Origin: Glandiceps talaboti
Taxonomy: Eukaryota > Hemichordata > Enteropneusta > Spengelidae
Direction of reading: 5' to 3'
Length of the DNA: 64,000 nucleotides
Assembly (NCBI RefSeq): GCF_964340395.1
Contig: NC_135549.1
Coordinates: 13,078,842-13,142,841, forward strand
Part shown: positions 10,351 to 48,900 of the stretch, in pieces
Position numbering within the stretch: the first letter of the stretch is position 1
Layout of the letters: each line of letters starts with the position of its first letter
Position numbers and translations under genes: made by a program
The notes under the pieces: model-generated
The model's input: only the letters and a program-made list of their open reading frames with translations
What the model was told of the DNA's origin: nothing
Database searches by the model: none

Positions 10351-10679
10351 CAATATATCCCTACCAGCATGTCTTGTCCACAATACCAGTATATGCAGCC
10401 CTACAATATATGTTTTTTCTCAACACATAATAATGGCCATTCTGGTCTCAATATCTCCATGACCATAACACTTACATAGTTTGATAACCAGGTATAATCG
10501 GTAGTCTGTACAGTAAGATTGTAATCAGCCATTTTTGATGAGATTTGAATAGAAATGTTGATGTATTTAGATTTTGGCATTGATAAAGGTAAAAGAATCG
10601 ATCGACAACAATTTCTTAGTGCCATGTGACAAGTCAGGAAACTTAACATGTTATTCACATACTTGTAACAACTGGTAAT

Positions 10680-11290
10680 ATAAACATATCATTTGAACAT
10701 ATTTATATGTAAACATACCAAAACATACTGGTAATGTAAACAAATACTGGTAAAGTAAACATATCATTTGAACATATGTATTCATATGTAAACATACTGG
10801 AACATTCTGGTAATGTAAACAAATACCAGTAATGTAAACACATACTGGAACATATCAGTAATGTAAACACATACTGGAACATATCAGTAATGTAAACACA
10901 TACTGGAACATATTGGTAATGTAAACACATACTGGAACATATTGGTAATATAAACATATCATTTGAAAAAGAATTACCATACAGGTAATGTAAACATACT
11001 GGACCCTACTGGTATTGTAAACATATCATTTGAACATACTTATAATGTTAACATACTGGAACATACCAATAATGTAAACTTATCATGTTAAACATACTTA
11101 TAATGTTAACATATCATTGTCCATACTAGTAATGTAACCCTATCTTTATAACATACTTGTCATCTTAACACCTGGTTGAAACATACTAACATAATGGCAC
11201 CATATTTTGTAATGTTACATCTTTTGAACATACTTGTCATGTTAACCACCCTGTCAACATGCTTGTGGACATACTTGCCACATACTTGCA
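10680..11290 (+). repeat. Degenerate minisatellite, AATGTAAACATACTGGAACATA type
   Basis: About 20 irregular units built from GTAATGTAAACA, CATACTGGAACATA and TATCATTTGAACATA, of 24-32 bp each, becoming more diverged rightwards. It lies in the gap between tafazzin and the kinase stop codon. Confidence 0.85.
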
Positions 11291-11857
11291 ATGTGCTGTA
11301 CACCCCCCATGTTTTATACAGTGTTAAAATCTGACTTCAATCTCAAATATTGAACTTACTGCACAGTGCAAAGAAACCTACAATTTTCAAAATCAAGTTT
11401 TCTTTTAAAAAATCAATACAATCTAAAGTTGTTGTTTTTTTTTAGAAATCTTGTCACTCCAAACGTTTCTTTGTTCTCAGTTCTTAAAACAAACAAAAAT
11501 CAATAAAACTATTTAAGAGGTATTTAAACCACAAACTTCTGGTTTTGGTGGTTTTCACTCACAAAGCAAATATTAAACAACAAAAATTCTGTTACGATGG
11601 CTTTCACTGACAAAGCAAATATTGTTTGTAAATATTCTGCCTTAAATTATGAGAGGCCTTCATTTTTTTTTACAGTTAGTTTGATAATCATTTAGTGTTT
11701 CCTATAAACCCCCAAACTATGTTGCTTCAGTTACAGTATGTGTAAACTCAAAATACTGTATAAAATAAAACAGTAGGTGATATGTCTAGGTGTAGTCTAA
11801 AGGCCATCCGTGGTTTTCAATATTTCTCCACATAGATTCAAAAGCATGGATAGCCTC

Positions 11858-12053
11858 AATCTGACTAAAAACTGATGTAGTGTACATGGCTCAATTTCTT
11901 TTTGGCTGTTATATTTACTGCCGTTTGTTCTTTTGTGAGTGCTATGGCAGATGTATGTAACGGGACACTCACAAAAGAACAAATGACGACAGTAAACGTA
12001 ACAGCCAAAAAGAAATCATGCCATGTACACTACATCAGATTTTAATGAGATTG
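11858..12053. mobile_element. 196-bp palindromic MITE with 10-bp target duplication
   Basis: Two arms of about 85 bp are nearly complementary. The left arm includes CTGATGTAGTGTACATGG, TTTCTTTTTGGCTGTTA and TTTGTTCTTTTGTGAGTG; the right arm carries the inverse of each. The loop of about 24 nt is centred near 11955. GGATAGCCTC occurs as a direct repeat on both sides (11848-11857 and 12054-12063), as expected for a transposon target duplication. Confidence 0.75.
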
Positions 12054-12063
12054 GGATAGCCTC

Positions 12064-13830
12064 CAAGATATGAGACAAGTTCAAGTCACATCAGAGACAA
12101 ACCAGTCATTATTACTGTACATCGTGTACTGTGTATAGTTTGGGAGACATTTCCATATACTGTATTAACGTCATAGGTCCAGGCTCCCCTAATACGTTTG
12201 AGATAAGGTACTTTAGACCACGCCCACAATGGCTGACCTGTCAGTCTAACATTTCCATAGACTGTTAAGATACTGTCATGGGTGGCACTCAGACATCTCC
12301 ACTACCACAGGGATATTAGAGAGCAAACTCTAGTTGTATATTAGAATCTATCAATCCCTTAGTCTGTACGGTACACCGTGACAGGGTGCCGTCATACACC
12401 GGTCAAACCCTCCGAGGATGTCGATGAGGGCAGAACGACAAAACATATCTTAGTCTATCTATCTGTGTACTCTACAGACAAGTATGTCTCATGTTAACAA
12501 ACCAACTGTAAAACAACTAGAAGCACTGCTGAAACCAGGTAGAGTCACCTGCATATGCAAATTAATAAAGCCATTTTTAATGTTTTCTTTACCAAAAAGA
12601 TGTCACCTGCTATGAGTTTTGCTTGACAAATGAGAGATTTCATCAACAGAGACTTGAGAAGAGAGAAAAACTGAAACATTTTGGTCCCATCATAACATTC
12701 ACCCAGTGATTTTCTTTTGTATTTTTATAAAACAGACAAATCACAATTGGCATAGTATTATAAAGTTCACAAAAGCCTGCCAGGAAAATGTTTGTATTTT
12801 TGAACTATATGTAAATGTTAACAATGCAATATTTGTGACATGCTGCGTGACAGCAGTAGATTTATGAGAACGTCTGCAAAAAAAAAAGGTGCAGGCCTGT
12901 TCACCCCTACCACTATGTGAAAATGGACTGTCCCTACAATGAAAATACAAAGAGAACTTTTAATTTTTTCCTGAAAAACTGGGATTGTACATTTATGACG
13001 CAGGTAACAGTACCACTGATACACATACATTTATGAAGAATAAATCAAGTCTGTTCCTTACTGATCACTGAAGGGGATACAAAGTGTGATTCTGTACATT
13101 GGGTTTACTGTTAGGCTCACAAATAAGGAAACTATAATCTATTTATAAACACAACCACAGATCTGAAGTTTGAAAAAACTTCTGATGACAACAAATGACA
13201 TCAGAAATACAATCACTTGAAATATACTTTGTTGTGACAGTTTACATAGTATATTAAACCACAACCCATACAAACATGTTTCCAAATATGCAGATTTCAA
13301 AATGAAATATGTATCAACCCTAGATGAGAAAGAGTATTATGTTGTCAGTATTTCATTTTTTGTTGTTGTACTTGTCTTGGAAGCTCTCTTGCTGAAAGGA
13401 ATGCGATCAACACCCTGTAGTTTCTCTTTCTCTACAAACTGGAAAATGCATTGAGTCTGGGCTGGACAATGAGTTACACAGTATTTGATAAATAGAACCA
13501 AAACATTCAGTAGAATAGCAATGTAAATCAATATACAAGTTAGAATTTTATATTACAGTCTTTTAATTGATTCTGATTCCTTTCATCCACAAAAGAAGAA
13601 AACCAAATAAATTTGAGATATACCCCACTCTATACACTTAATAATATCTGTCTGTATAGCATCATTTTTAGACTAGCTTCATTCACAGATGTTTTTAAAT
13701 TATTTCTGGTAAAAAAGAGTCACATTTCATACCATGAGGTTAACTAACGTAAGGCTATGACCTCACTTTGCTGATGATGATATTTCAAGATGACCAGTGA
13801 AATCAGACACGAATGAAAAACACAGCTTAT
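12064..13830. other. Intergenic, nothing recognised
   Basis: No supported gene. It may include the distal 3' UTR of the kinase, but no polyadenylation site can be fixed. Confidence 0.4.
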
Positions 13831-14130
13831 CTCTTCACCCCTGTGTTCTTTGAATTTGGGGAATAATCCATGTGTTGTCTATGCATGGATCTTACCATTT
13901 TACTATATACAGTAAGGAAAGGGGATAGCAGGGTGCTGATATTCTATAAACCTCAAACTCTGTTATCAACCTTGCAATGAAATGAACACAGTCAATCTGT
14001 TCACTCCTGTGTTTCTTGAATTTGTTGTGTTCTAGTTTGGAACTTATCATTTTACTGCACAGTAGGGGTGGGCCGTATGGGTGGGGGACAGTCAACATAT
14101 TATGTTATCAACTTGTAAGTGAAACTGTTG
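13831..14130 (+). repeat. Diverged direct duplication, about 160 bp
   Basis: Blocks CACCCCTGTGTTCTTTGAATTT, CATTTTACTATATACAGTA and GTTATCAAC.TTG in the first half recur in order in the second (CACTCCTGTGTTTCTTGAATTT, CATTTTACTGCACAGTA, GTTATCAACTTG). Confidence 0.6.
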
Positions 14131-14471
14131 CAGATGAGAGGAAAAAGACAAGAGACTGGCAGTTGCTTGTAATGACATTGTTAATTGCACTCTTGATTTG
14201 CAGTTCTTACTGAAGTTATGTTTATATATATAGATGTATAAAAATGGTGTTACACCCAAGAAAGAAACTGGTTTCTCTTGTCACAAATAAAGGTGAATCC
14301 CCTACATAAAGTGATTTACATGACCATTAGTCTCTTATATACAGACTGTTAATTTCAACATTATATTTCTATTCAAGTTGTCTCATCTTGTCTGATAGAT
14401 AACATGATATTTAGTGGCTATTATGTATGCATGTATATTGAGTCACTTGGCAGTTAGCAGGTATCTAGTGT

Positions 14472-14791
<320 letters not shown>

Positions 14792-15158
14792 ACAAAGTGG
14801 GCCGGCTAAAATGAACTGATGCTTCGTAGCTGTTCCCAAAATACACCATTGATGGCAATGCTTATACCAGAATATACAGTCCTGTCAACAGTTTCTTTCA
14901 ATCTGGGATGTAAAGTGGACAATACAGAACTGTAGATAGACTATATTCTGGAGAATAAAATCATACTAAATGTCACCGTTCTCTTTTTTTTTTACGTTTC
15001 TGACACAAACAACAGTAAATCTGTGTTCCCCTTAAAACCCGTAGTCACTGTTGCTAATGTGTAAAAGGGCAAGCTTGGACTTTGGACCGGACAGGTGGGG
15101 GGCTTGCTATTTCAACACACGTAGTCACATTCTACATGGATGTCTTCTCACTTCTCCA

Positions 15159-39899
<24,741 letters not shown>

Positions 39900-40136
39900 C
39901 TGTGGGAGAAAGAAACAATTTTTGAAGGTTTTCTTGATGTCTTGCACACCAACAAGATCAGGGAAGTCAATGAAAACATTCAAACTGGTGTTGTAAAGGA
40001 ATGGCAGAAAGCAAAGCTATAACATGTATGCTTTTACTATTATATCTGTATGAACATATTAACCCTTAGATTGAAAGATTGTTGTTCGGTACTTGCATGG
40101 AAGTAGATAAGGACGATAGCCAGCAAATATAACTGG

Positions 40137-40232
40137 TAGACTGTAAGATACGCCGTGTCACTCTGTCCTCACCGGCCTCTAAGGGTTGACCAATGTGTGA
40201 GGGCGCCCTGTCACAGCGTACCTTGCAGACTA
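40137..40232. mobile_element. Short palindromic element, family copy 2, with target duplication
   Basis: A 96-bp imperfect hairpin has ends TAGACTGTAAGATACGC and, inverted, TAGTCTGCAAGGTACGC. It is flanked by perfect 10-bp direct repeats ATATAACTGG (40127-40136 and 40233-40242). Inverted ends plus a target duplication are the marks of a MITE. The 9-10 bp duplication size fits a Mutator-like transposase as its mover (inference). Confidence 0.7.
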
Positions 40233-41724
40233 ATATAACTGGCTACTATACAATATTTGCTGGCTATAAATTCTTTGTTTCAACTAGTATATTGCTACTA
40301 TTGGGCAGATTCATGGGTCTTGTTCATAGATATTATCATCTACTTTTTCACATTTTACCAACAACTTTTAAAATTAGCAACATCCCTGACATGCTTGTCC
40401 TTTATTTCACAGGAGTGCCACCTACATATTTTTTGTATACTATGAAGTTTTCAGTTTAACAACCCTGTATCTGTATCCACTATATATGGGTATACACATT
40501 TGTAGGAACAGCATTCCTTATGAAACAACAAAAATTTACAAATACAAAATGTACAAACGCTTTCTGCTATTCCTTTAAGTTTACTTTTAATTACAGAAAT
40601 CTTAAAAATCATGTACCTTCCTGATCTATTTTATACTGGCAGATAGAATATGAAGATCAAACATAGTGTCTTTTTTTTTAAAATAGCACAGCAAAGAGAG
40701 CAAAAAAATACAAGTCAAACAGTAAATGTCAGTGAGTTAATACTAAACATGATTAATTCATATTGATATAAAATCAAGCAACTACATCAATATGAAATTA
40801 TCACAAAATATAACACATTTTTTTTTAATGTAACAGTAGAAAAGGAAAAAAAAAAACAAGAATGAACAGAACACAGCAAACCAGCAAACGTCTCAACTGA
40901 AAAGTAAGAAAACATCTTTGCAGTGAATGTTTTCCCATGTGATATCGACAAGTATGTCAAATGTTTTATGGGGAATTTTATGCAGGATGAGTACATGGCC
41001 TAAATCTATCTCCAAGTCTTTTGTCAGACTGCCTCACGCAAAGACTGAGAAAAAAGATTACGCCATTAAGTCATACTTCACAAAGCTGTTTTAAGAAAAA
41101 GAACTGCATATGAAAAGGAAATTTAAAAGAGAAAAGAAACAATATTTCTTTTGAAATATAGTACCAACAAATATAATATGAATTATTATAGCTTTAGTGG
41201 TATAGATATGGATATAGTAGTATTGAATGAAGATATACCGGTATATATATCATACTAGCATCTAATGTAAAATGGTATTGACGTCAATGACGACTTGATT
41301 GATTACTGTCGTTGAATGGTGAAGATGAGCAAAAACATGCCTTGATAGAAACACTATCTATGAAATAAAATGTGTTGTAGAAACAGTACCTACACATAAA
41401 AGCACGTCTCTAAAATTAACAGATGCTTTAAATGTGAAACAATGAAAGACTCTTTCTCAAAAATAGCTATTTGGAGTTCGAAGACACTTGTCATTTCTCA
41501 TTAAAAAATGTAATTGAAAATTCTACACTTTCCTAGAAAGGGGTCTTTAAAGTTAAAAGGTACTTTCAACTATAATTCAATTTGTAAAATGTATTCAATG
41601 TTTGAGATATAATGCCTAATTATAGAGACAACATAATGAGTTAAATAGAAAGAAGGGTACTTGATGTTTAATGTCTCTTTTTTAATGGTCAGCAAACATA
41701 GAGATAGAAATTCAAATTGATTTT

Positions 41725-42930
41725 AGGTGTACAAATACTGGTTTTACATGTATACCACAGTGGTTGTACTGATGTGTACAAATACTGGTTTTACATGTAT
41801 ACCACAGTGGTTGTACTGATGTGTACAAATACTGGTTTTACATGTATACCACAGTGGTTGTATTTGATGTGTACAAATACTAATTTTATACAACTGTGGT
41901 TATCTGTGATGTGTACAAATACTGATTTTATATGACAGTGGTTGTATTTGATATGTACAAATACTGATTTTATATGGCAGTGGTTGTATTTTATGTGTAC
42001 AAATACTGATTTTATATGACAGTGGTTATCTTTGATATGTACAAATACTAATTTTATAGACTGGTTATATTTGATGTGTACAAATACTAATTTTATACAA
42101 CTGTGGTTATATTTGATGTGTACAAATACTAATTTTATAGACTGGTTATATTTGATGTGTACAAATACTAATTTTATATGGCAGTGGTTGTATTTTATGT
42201 GTACAAATACTGGTTTTATATGACAGTGGTTGTATTTGAAGTGTACAAATACTGATTTTATACAACAGTGGTTGTATTTGATGTGTACAAATACTGATTT
42301 TATACAACAGTGGTTGTATTTGATGTGTACAAATACTAATTTTATACAACTGTGGTTATATTTGATGTGTACAAATACTAATTTTATATAGCAGTGGTTG
42401 TATTTTATGTGTACAAATACTAATTTTATATGGCAGTGGTTGTATTTTATGTGTACAAATACTGGTTTTATATGACAGTGGTTGTATTTGAAGTGTACAA
42501 ATACTGATTTTATACAACAGTGGTTGTATTGATGTGTACAAATACTGATTTTATACAACAGTGGTTGTATTTGATGTGTACAAATACTAATTTTATACAA
42601 CTGTGGTTATATTTGATGTGTACAAATACTAATTTTATATAGCAGTGGTTGTATTTTATGTGTACAAATACTGGTTTTATATGACAGTGGTTGTATTTGA
42701 TGTGTACAAATACTGATTTTATACAACAGTGGTTGTATTTGATGTGTACAAATACTGATTTTATACAACAGTGGTTGTATTTGATGTGTACAAATACTGA
42801 TTTTATATGGCAGTGGTTGTATTTTATGTGTACAAATACTGATTTTGACAGTGGTTGTATTTGATATGTACAAATGCTAATTTTATATGACGCTGGCAGT
42901 GCTTTGAGTACAAATACTGATTTTATGGTT
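41725..42930 (+). repeat. 42-bp minisatellite, about 28 copies
   Basis: The unit is GATGTGTACAAATACTGATT TTATACAACAGTGGTTGTAT TT, with drift and some shorter units. Because 42 is a multiple of three, the minus strand has open frames of 269 and 163 codons made of a 14-residue repeat (such as VFVHIKYNHCHIKP). Two overlapping frames carry the repeat, and no start context or flanking exon supports coding. Confidence 0.93.
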
Positions 42931-45900
42931 GTGTTGGAAGGAAAGATGATAATTTCAAAACTACTGTGGTACATCATGTCACTGCAGATTTGAATTTCCA
43001 ATAAATTCCAGTTAATTAATACTCCAATATAGTCCTACATAAACAATGAGGTACAAGACCTCATTTACATACCATTATGTACCTGCATATTATGCATAAT
43101 AACATACCATGTAAGAACATGATATAATCTTTAAGATAATAATTTAACATTCCCAAATGTCTGACCAATTTAAGCTTTTCATAGAATTTTAATAGGTTAG
43201 TAAAAGTATGACTACGAACGGCCATTTTGAAAATATACATACAAGTTTGAAAGTATAGCTAAGGTACAAAATTTTTGATACAGATAAATGCATGCATACA
43301 CTGAAGAAGATACGTGTTATCATATCCCTTTATTCAAATGTCAATGGTCCCATAAAGAATTCATTCAAATGAGTGGACAAACTATAATATCAAGTCATCT
43401 ATTAAAATCCCCAAGGTGTAGGTGGTTATAAAGAGAAGGAAATTTACTAGTCAATACAACACTTTGAATCGAACATACATTAACTTAAAAGTAGTCATTA
43501 CACTTTGGATGTTTTTGTATAAGTTTATTTCTAGAACTGTGCTTTATATGTAAAGCAAATATATCATAACTTGGTTAGTTTTATTTCTTATACTATAAAT
43601 TTATCTGTTCATAAAATTTTATTTTTCATTTATGTATTGAGCTTTTGATAGCAGTCAGGCAGTCCACACTGGTAATGAATGCCTATAAACATGGCCACCA
43701 AAACAAATATATAAAAGTGATAAAATTAACAGACATAACAATTTATGGGCAGTTGAATGACCTGCTACCAATTCTATTCAAAAATAAGGTTTTCTTTCCA
43801 TAAATACCATACTATTTATTAAAAGGTAATTACAGATCTTGAAATTAACTTTCTTTTTTTCTGGTAGTCCTAGTAGGCTACCAATTTCAGAAAGCTACAA
43901 ATTTCAGAAAGCAGAAGTGCTCAAAGATGGTGGTGACCAGTAGTCCTACATTTCTGAACTGAAAACAGAGTTCCTCTATTGGAAATGTGTGTATATTAAA
44001 ATATTTTTATGTCTGTAAATCTTCCATCCTTTAAACCATCACAGTAATTGGTGGCAGTCTGAGTCTGAATGGGCTACTAGCTGCAAATTATGGTAGCCTC
44101 TCACCAAGAATTGATAGTCTGTGGACAAGGGACTACTGTAAATTTCGAGCCCCGGGTAAGTATAAAATTGACTGGAAAATATTACTACTTGGCATCTGTA
44201 CAACATATTTGTGAATGGCTTAGTGTAGCACAGTGTTGAAAGCATGGCCTAGCATGATGTCCTCCATGCTAAATATCATTAAAGTCCATTGCCTTCACTC
44301 TCATAACCGGAAGAAAAGTTGGTGAGTATAGGACAATGTATCATCCTTGGGTGCTGTGGTATGACGTAAATGCCACAACTGGAGATGGCATTTATAGAAC
44401 AAAGGGTTCATTAAATATAGAAGTATCATTCATTCATCACTATCTGTTGTAACATCAAAATAGATACATATGAAGAAAAATATTGTTGTGAGATAGGGTT
44501 GCCATGGCAATACCATATTTTTGAACATTAACGGGCTTGATTTAAAATACTATGAGGTCATGTATAGCCATATACATTTCCTAATATACCATGTTGACGT
44601 CAATGGCTGACACAGCATTTCACATTTCAATGACTTTGAGACATGCTTTACTGTCTGTGGATAAGTATAGGATATAGAGCTATCCCATCAATACCTTGCA
44701 AGCAATCACATTCAGGAAATGGGCACACAAATAAAGAAATATAAAACCAGACCTAACATAAAATGTGGGTCTATTGTCATACCAAGTTCAAATGTCATGC
44801 TTTGATTTAAATATCAAAGAAAACTTGCATTCTGTCTATTTCATTTTTTTTGTAAAAAGTGTTTATATGTAAAAACTACCTGAATCGCTTAGTCATTTTA
44901 CAAGGGTTACCTAGGTTACAACAGTGGCTTTTTGATCAAACAAAGGCAGTAAATACTTCTGTCAAAACTCCTCAATCATTTTACCAGAGTTACCAGCAAA
45001 AATTGTGTTTTCTTAAAAAAAGATTACATGATGTATATGAGGAAAAGTATGAGTTTCACCACATATCCCTCTCTGTTACTGATGGATTCTCAAATCTATA
45101 GCAAAAACATTGCGTATCTATTATGACTATAAAATGAAACTTGGAATATATAAATATAATATTTGTGAAGGATATTGTCTGTATTTGGCATTGTCAATTT
45201 CCTCATATCTTTAAAATCAGTTTTGTCTGACAAGTACAAGTCTAGGACCTCTTACAGTATTTGTAACATTACCAGCACACATGTCATTAAAGAAGATGAT
45301 GCGAATAACATGTAAGTTATGGATGTATTTTACCTTCTACTTTTGATGTCACACATTTCACATCCAGCTACTGATATTAACTTCCTCCACATGGGCATCA
45401 TAGTACTAAACATGTAAACTCAGAGTAGAAGACCAGTTCAAATTCTAGGACTGATAATCTGGACTGTGTAAAAATGTACTCTTTGCAATACCAGAGGGTT
45501 TTACTAGAATAGATGAATATCACTGTATTCATACAATCTCTAAATATGGCTGCTACTGTATCTAACTCCTGGCTATTAAACATATATTATACTACATACT
45601 ATTATAAGTAATTGTGGCATTCCGTGCCAAGTGCCAACAGCATAACTACTTAGCTAAAATGGTAAGCTGCAATGCCTAGCTTGTCTGTAAATGTCAAATC
45701 TACCATTAGTGGTGAAAAAAGTAGAAGTTTGCACTGACTTTACGGCTTCTATTACAATGTATCAGGAAATGTGTCATGTCTCACCTGTGTCACAGCAATT
45801 ATAATGACTACTTTACCAGGTACCTCGGATTTCTACCTCATCAGCTGTACGAAAGGATATATGGCCTACGATTTGCCTAATTAGTGTAATAATGTGTACA

Positions 45901-46314
45901 TGTATACCTAGAGTTGTTGGTGCATACACTTTGAGTTACATTTTTGATTCAGTTTTAAGGTCTTCTATCTGCAATACAGTTGTTAATTAGTTCTATGAAA
46001 TTATCCATCATTGCAAACTTGAATACAAACAGGTATATCTCAGAAAAAGACAACAAAGAGAAACTATGCAACACCAGTAAACTGTAAATAACATACATTT
46101 TGTAAATAGAGCAGTGTTGTCATTACATGACACTGGTGGATTACTGAGGTAGACAAACTAATATTGCTGGCATGTTGATATATGTAAACATACACCCTAC
46201 ATGTGTAAGATTTATGATGTAATGGTTTAATTGTATACTCACAGTAGGGTGGCATTTGTCATGACTTCCATGGTCTTGCAGTGTATGTTTTAGTAAGGCT
46301 ACAAGTGTTTACAC
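42931..46314. other. Upstream of kinase exons, nothing recognised
   Basis: No supported gene. An 80-codon plus-strand frame at 44859-45101 looks vaguely protein-like but matches no family I know. Kinase 5' introns probably pass through here. Confidence 0.4.
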
Positions 46315-46620
46315 TATATTGATTACATGGTGATTATATCCACACAACAGAGGCACAGCTATTACCCACTTTAATGTAATCTACCACACTGAACAGTAGT
46401 TTTTAGTTTGTGTCTATCTTAAGTAAGCCAAAATGTCAATATATAATATATATATATATATAGGGTGGTGTTTCTGATAGCTAGTTTTCCTCAAGTGACC
46501 TCACACTATCTTGATTACATGGTGATTATATCCACACAACTGAGGCACCACTATCACCCACTTGAGTAATCTACCACATTGAACAGTAGTTTTAGTTTGT
46601 GGTCATCTATGTAAACCGAA
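46315..46620 (+). repeat. Direct duplication, about 115 bp, spaced 180 bp
   Basis: ATTGATTACATGGTGATTAT plus ATCCACACAACAGAGGCAC and onward through GAACAGTAGTTTTTAGTTTG is repeated from about 46500 (CTTGATTACATGGTGATTAT onward). Confidence 0.85.
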
Positions 46621-48733
46621 ACCCTGTTTGCCACTGTAGTACCCATAGTTACTTTTGTTTTAGTGGCCCTTAAAAATGGGTCAATGTCCTCAACAGTAAT
46701 GTGTAACATTACTTCAACTTTACTGACACAGAATAATTCTTTCTTTCTTGATATTACACCTCTGAAAGGCTTTTAGTAAAGGTTTTTACAAATGTACACA
46801 TGAATATTAAGATAAAACACTCCTTTTAGAATATTGCCATTCAAAGAATAAACTTGAATTTGATAAAAATAACTTAATAAGTCACTTGCTGTGTTTTAGT
46901 CTGCACATCTCTTTACGCAAAGTGCTTATATAGCCTAATTACCATCAGAGCCTACAACCTTTGATTAATGGTACTTCTCAGGTAGTAAGGCAGGAGTGAT
47001 TCCAATTACTGGTGAATTTACATCGGAGACAAAACAACTAGGGCGGTAATAATCAAACTTTGTCACATCGGTTAACTGTATAATCACTCTTTGAAGTTGG
47101 ACATCTATTGGAGAGAGACCCTACGGCGGAAATGAGTTTTTCGTTATATTGGTTTTACTAATCAAGTCGGTTTATTACCTGCATGGCTCCAGTATGCCCA
47201 GTATTGATTTCTGTTACATCAAGTTGAGGTGAGATGTAGGTTGAGACAGCACTCTTGATGCATTTGAATCAAAACTTAATTCCCTTTCAAATAGGACTAC
47301 ATTCTCCTGGGAATTGACACCCATTGTGACCCGCCATGTTCATTTCATTCTGCAATAATCACACTACTTTGAAAGTCTCTACGGCTCTATTTACTTTGTT
47401 GTAGCTGCATGCAACAGACATTGAATGGCAAGATTGTCATAAACTTCAGTTACGGGTACATTGTACAAAATACAGCCTACATATTCAGCCACCATTTTTT
47501 TTTTTTTGAGGTTTTCTTTATGGGCATACCTACACCTATCTTTTTTTACAGCAGGCCCACTCTCCTTTCCAGACTGAACTTTGATGCCTTTAAAGTTTTC
47601 AGTCAAATGAAGACTTGAGATGACAATAAATCTGTCTGGAAGTGATGACGGATATATGATTGCAGCTCTTGTCCACTATCATGGGAATCATATCCTTATT
47701 TCAGAAGACAGTTTATGAGAAGCTGTAGTTCAGAGGTTCCGTGTGCAAACTTTTTTGACATCCAGTCCCAGCAAAGCAGTAGTATTAACCTTTACAAGCT
47801 AATTACGTCGTTAATTTCAATTTTACCTGTTCACTGCTACATAGTTTATGAATCCCATGTGGATAAGACTGAATAGCAATATATTGGACATGTAGGTCTA
47901 TTCTTGATAGAGTTCTCCATGGATAACTGTAAGATATTGAATACTACCACAGGTTAATGTGATCGTCAATAATAACTCTTTCAACGTTAATCAACTAGTC
48001 TCAACCCAGCACCTTACTGTTACAGGCCACTCACCTCTACTCTTTGGCTATCTAGGGGAAAGTACCTGATATATATTGTAATATTATACCATGCTCAAGC
48101 CAAGTTATTGTCTTTGAATGGAAAATATGGATGATATACCGGGGTAACCCTGGCCGTCATTCGTCACAACAACTAGTTTCTAAGTCACTGGTTTTGTGGT
48201 GCTCGAAACACGAGTCAAAGCGTTAAAGTCGTCTTGATATTTCCCTGTTTTTCATGATTTATGTTTGCAGAGGCATACATTTATAATTATTTCATTCCCA
48301 ATATTTTACTTCATCAGTTCATTTAGCTGGAAAATACTCATAACGTAAGGGTTCGTTACATCTCGTGTCTTAGTAACAAGGGCCCCTTAGGTCACTTGTA
48401 CTTTGCTCAGCTGAATGAAGAAAAATATTGAGGAGTAATGTCGACTAATTTATTTCATACTTTTACAGTTATACTTACATTATCAACAGGGTACAATCCT
48501 GATCACGACAAATGTTGGCTTTCTATTGAAAAATTCTCAGCCAATTTGAATCTATGTCTAGATAGAAATTATATATGTACATGTATACATCAGACAAATA
48601 CATGTACAACCTCTCACAACTATATTATTACAAATTAATGACTCACAAGCAACACATGTATATTATATAGTGTCAAAGGTGATTGCTTCTTCATGTACAA
48701 ACTTTTATCTGAACTTAAAGGTCTGGGTTTCAA
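46621..48733. other. Nothing recognised
   Basis: No supported exon or element. Minus-strand segment 47391-47606 was considered as an exon and not supported. Confidence 0.4.
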
Positions 48734-48900
48734 TCCCAGGTTCTCACATTAGTGTTATCCTATCAGTGGTATATTAAGGATTAGAAAGGATTATTATTAT
48801 TTTGTTGTTCTGGACCAAAGTTTTCTGTAGTTTTGAAAGACAGCAATTCTACTCACTTCAATTTTAATCTTAACTTTTACCTTAAACTTGGGCATTTATG
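48734..48900 (+). repeat. Dispersed repeat, copy 2 of a second family
   Basis: Begins AATCCCAGGTTCTCA, then GTTATCCTATCA, GGATTAGAAAGGATTATT, TTTTGTTGTTCTGGACCA, and later TTAATCTT and TTGGGC. Clearly diverged from the 10 kb copy. Confidence 0.55.

Noticed and set aside
41791-43001. Minus-strand 269- and 163-codon repeat proteins
   Set aside because: The 42-bp minisatellite explains both frames, and no exon structure or start context is present; kept only as a low-interest finding.
47165-47270. Possible upstream kinase exon ending in NTGHTGAMQ
   Set aside because: Open with a donor-like GTAATAA, but no match to PCTAIRE N-termini and no clear acceptor.
47391-47606. Lys-rich minus-strand frame
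   Set aside because: Runs through a T homopolymer; no family match and no convincing splice sites.
48721-48750. GGTTTCAATCCCAGG as a possible tRNA T-arm
   Set aside because: No acceptor stem, D-arm or anticodon arm could be drawn around it; the segment belongs to a dispersed repeat.
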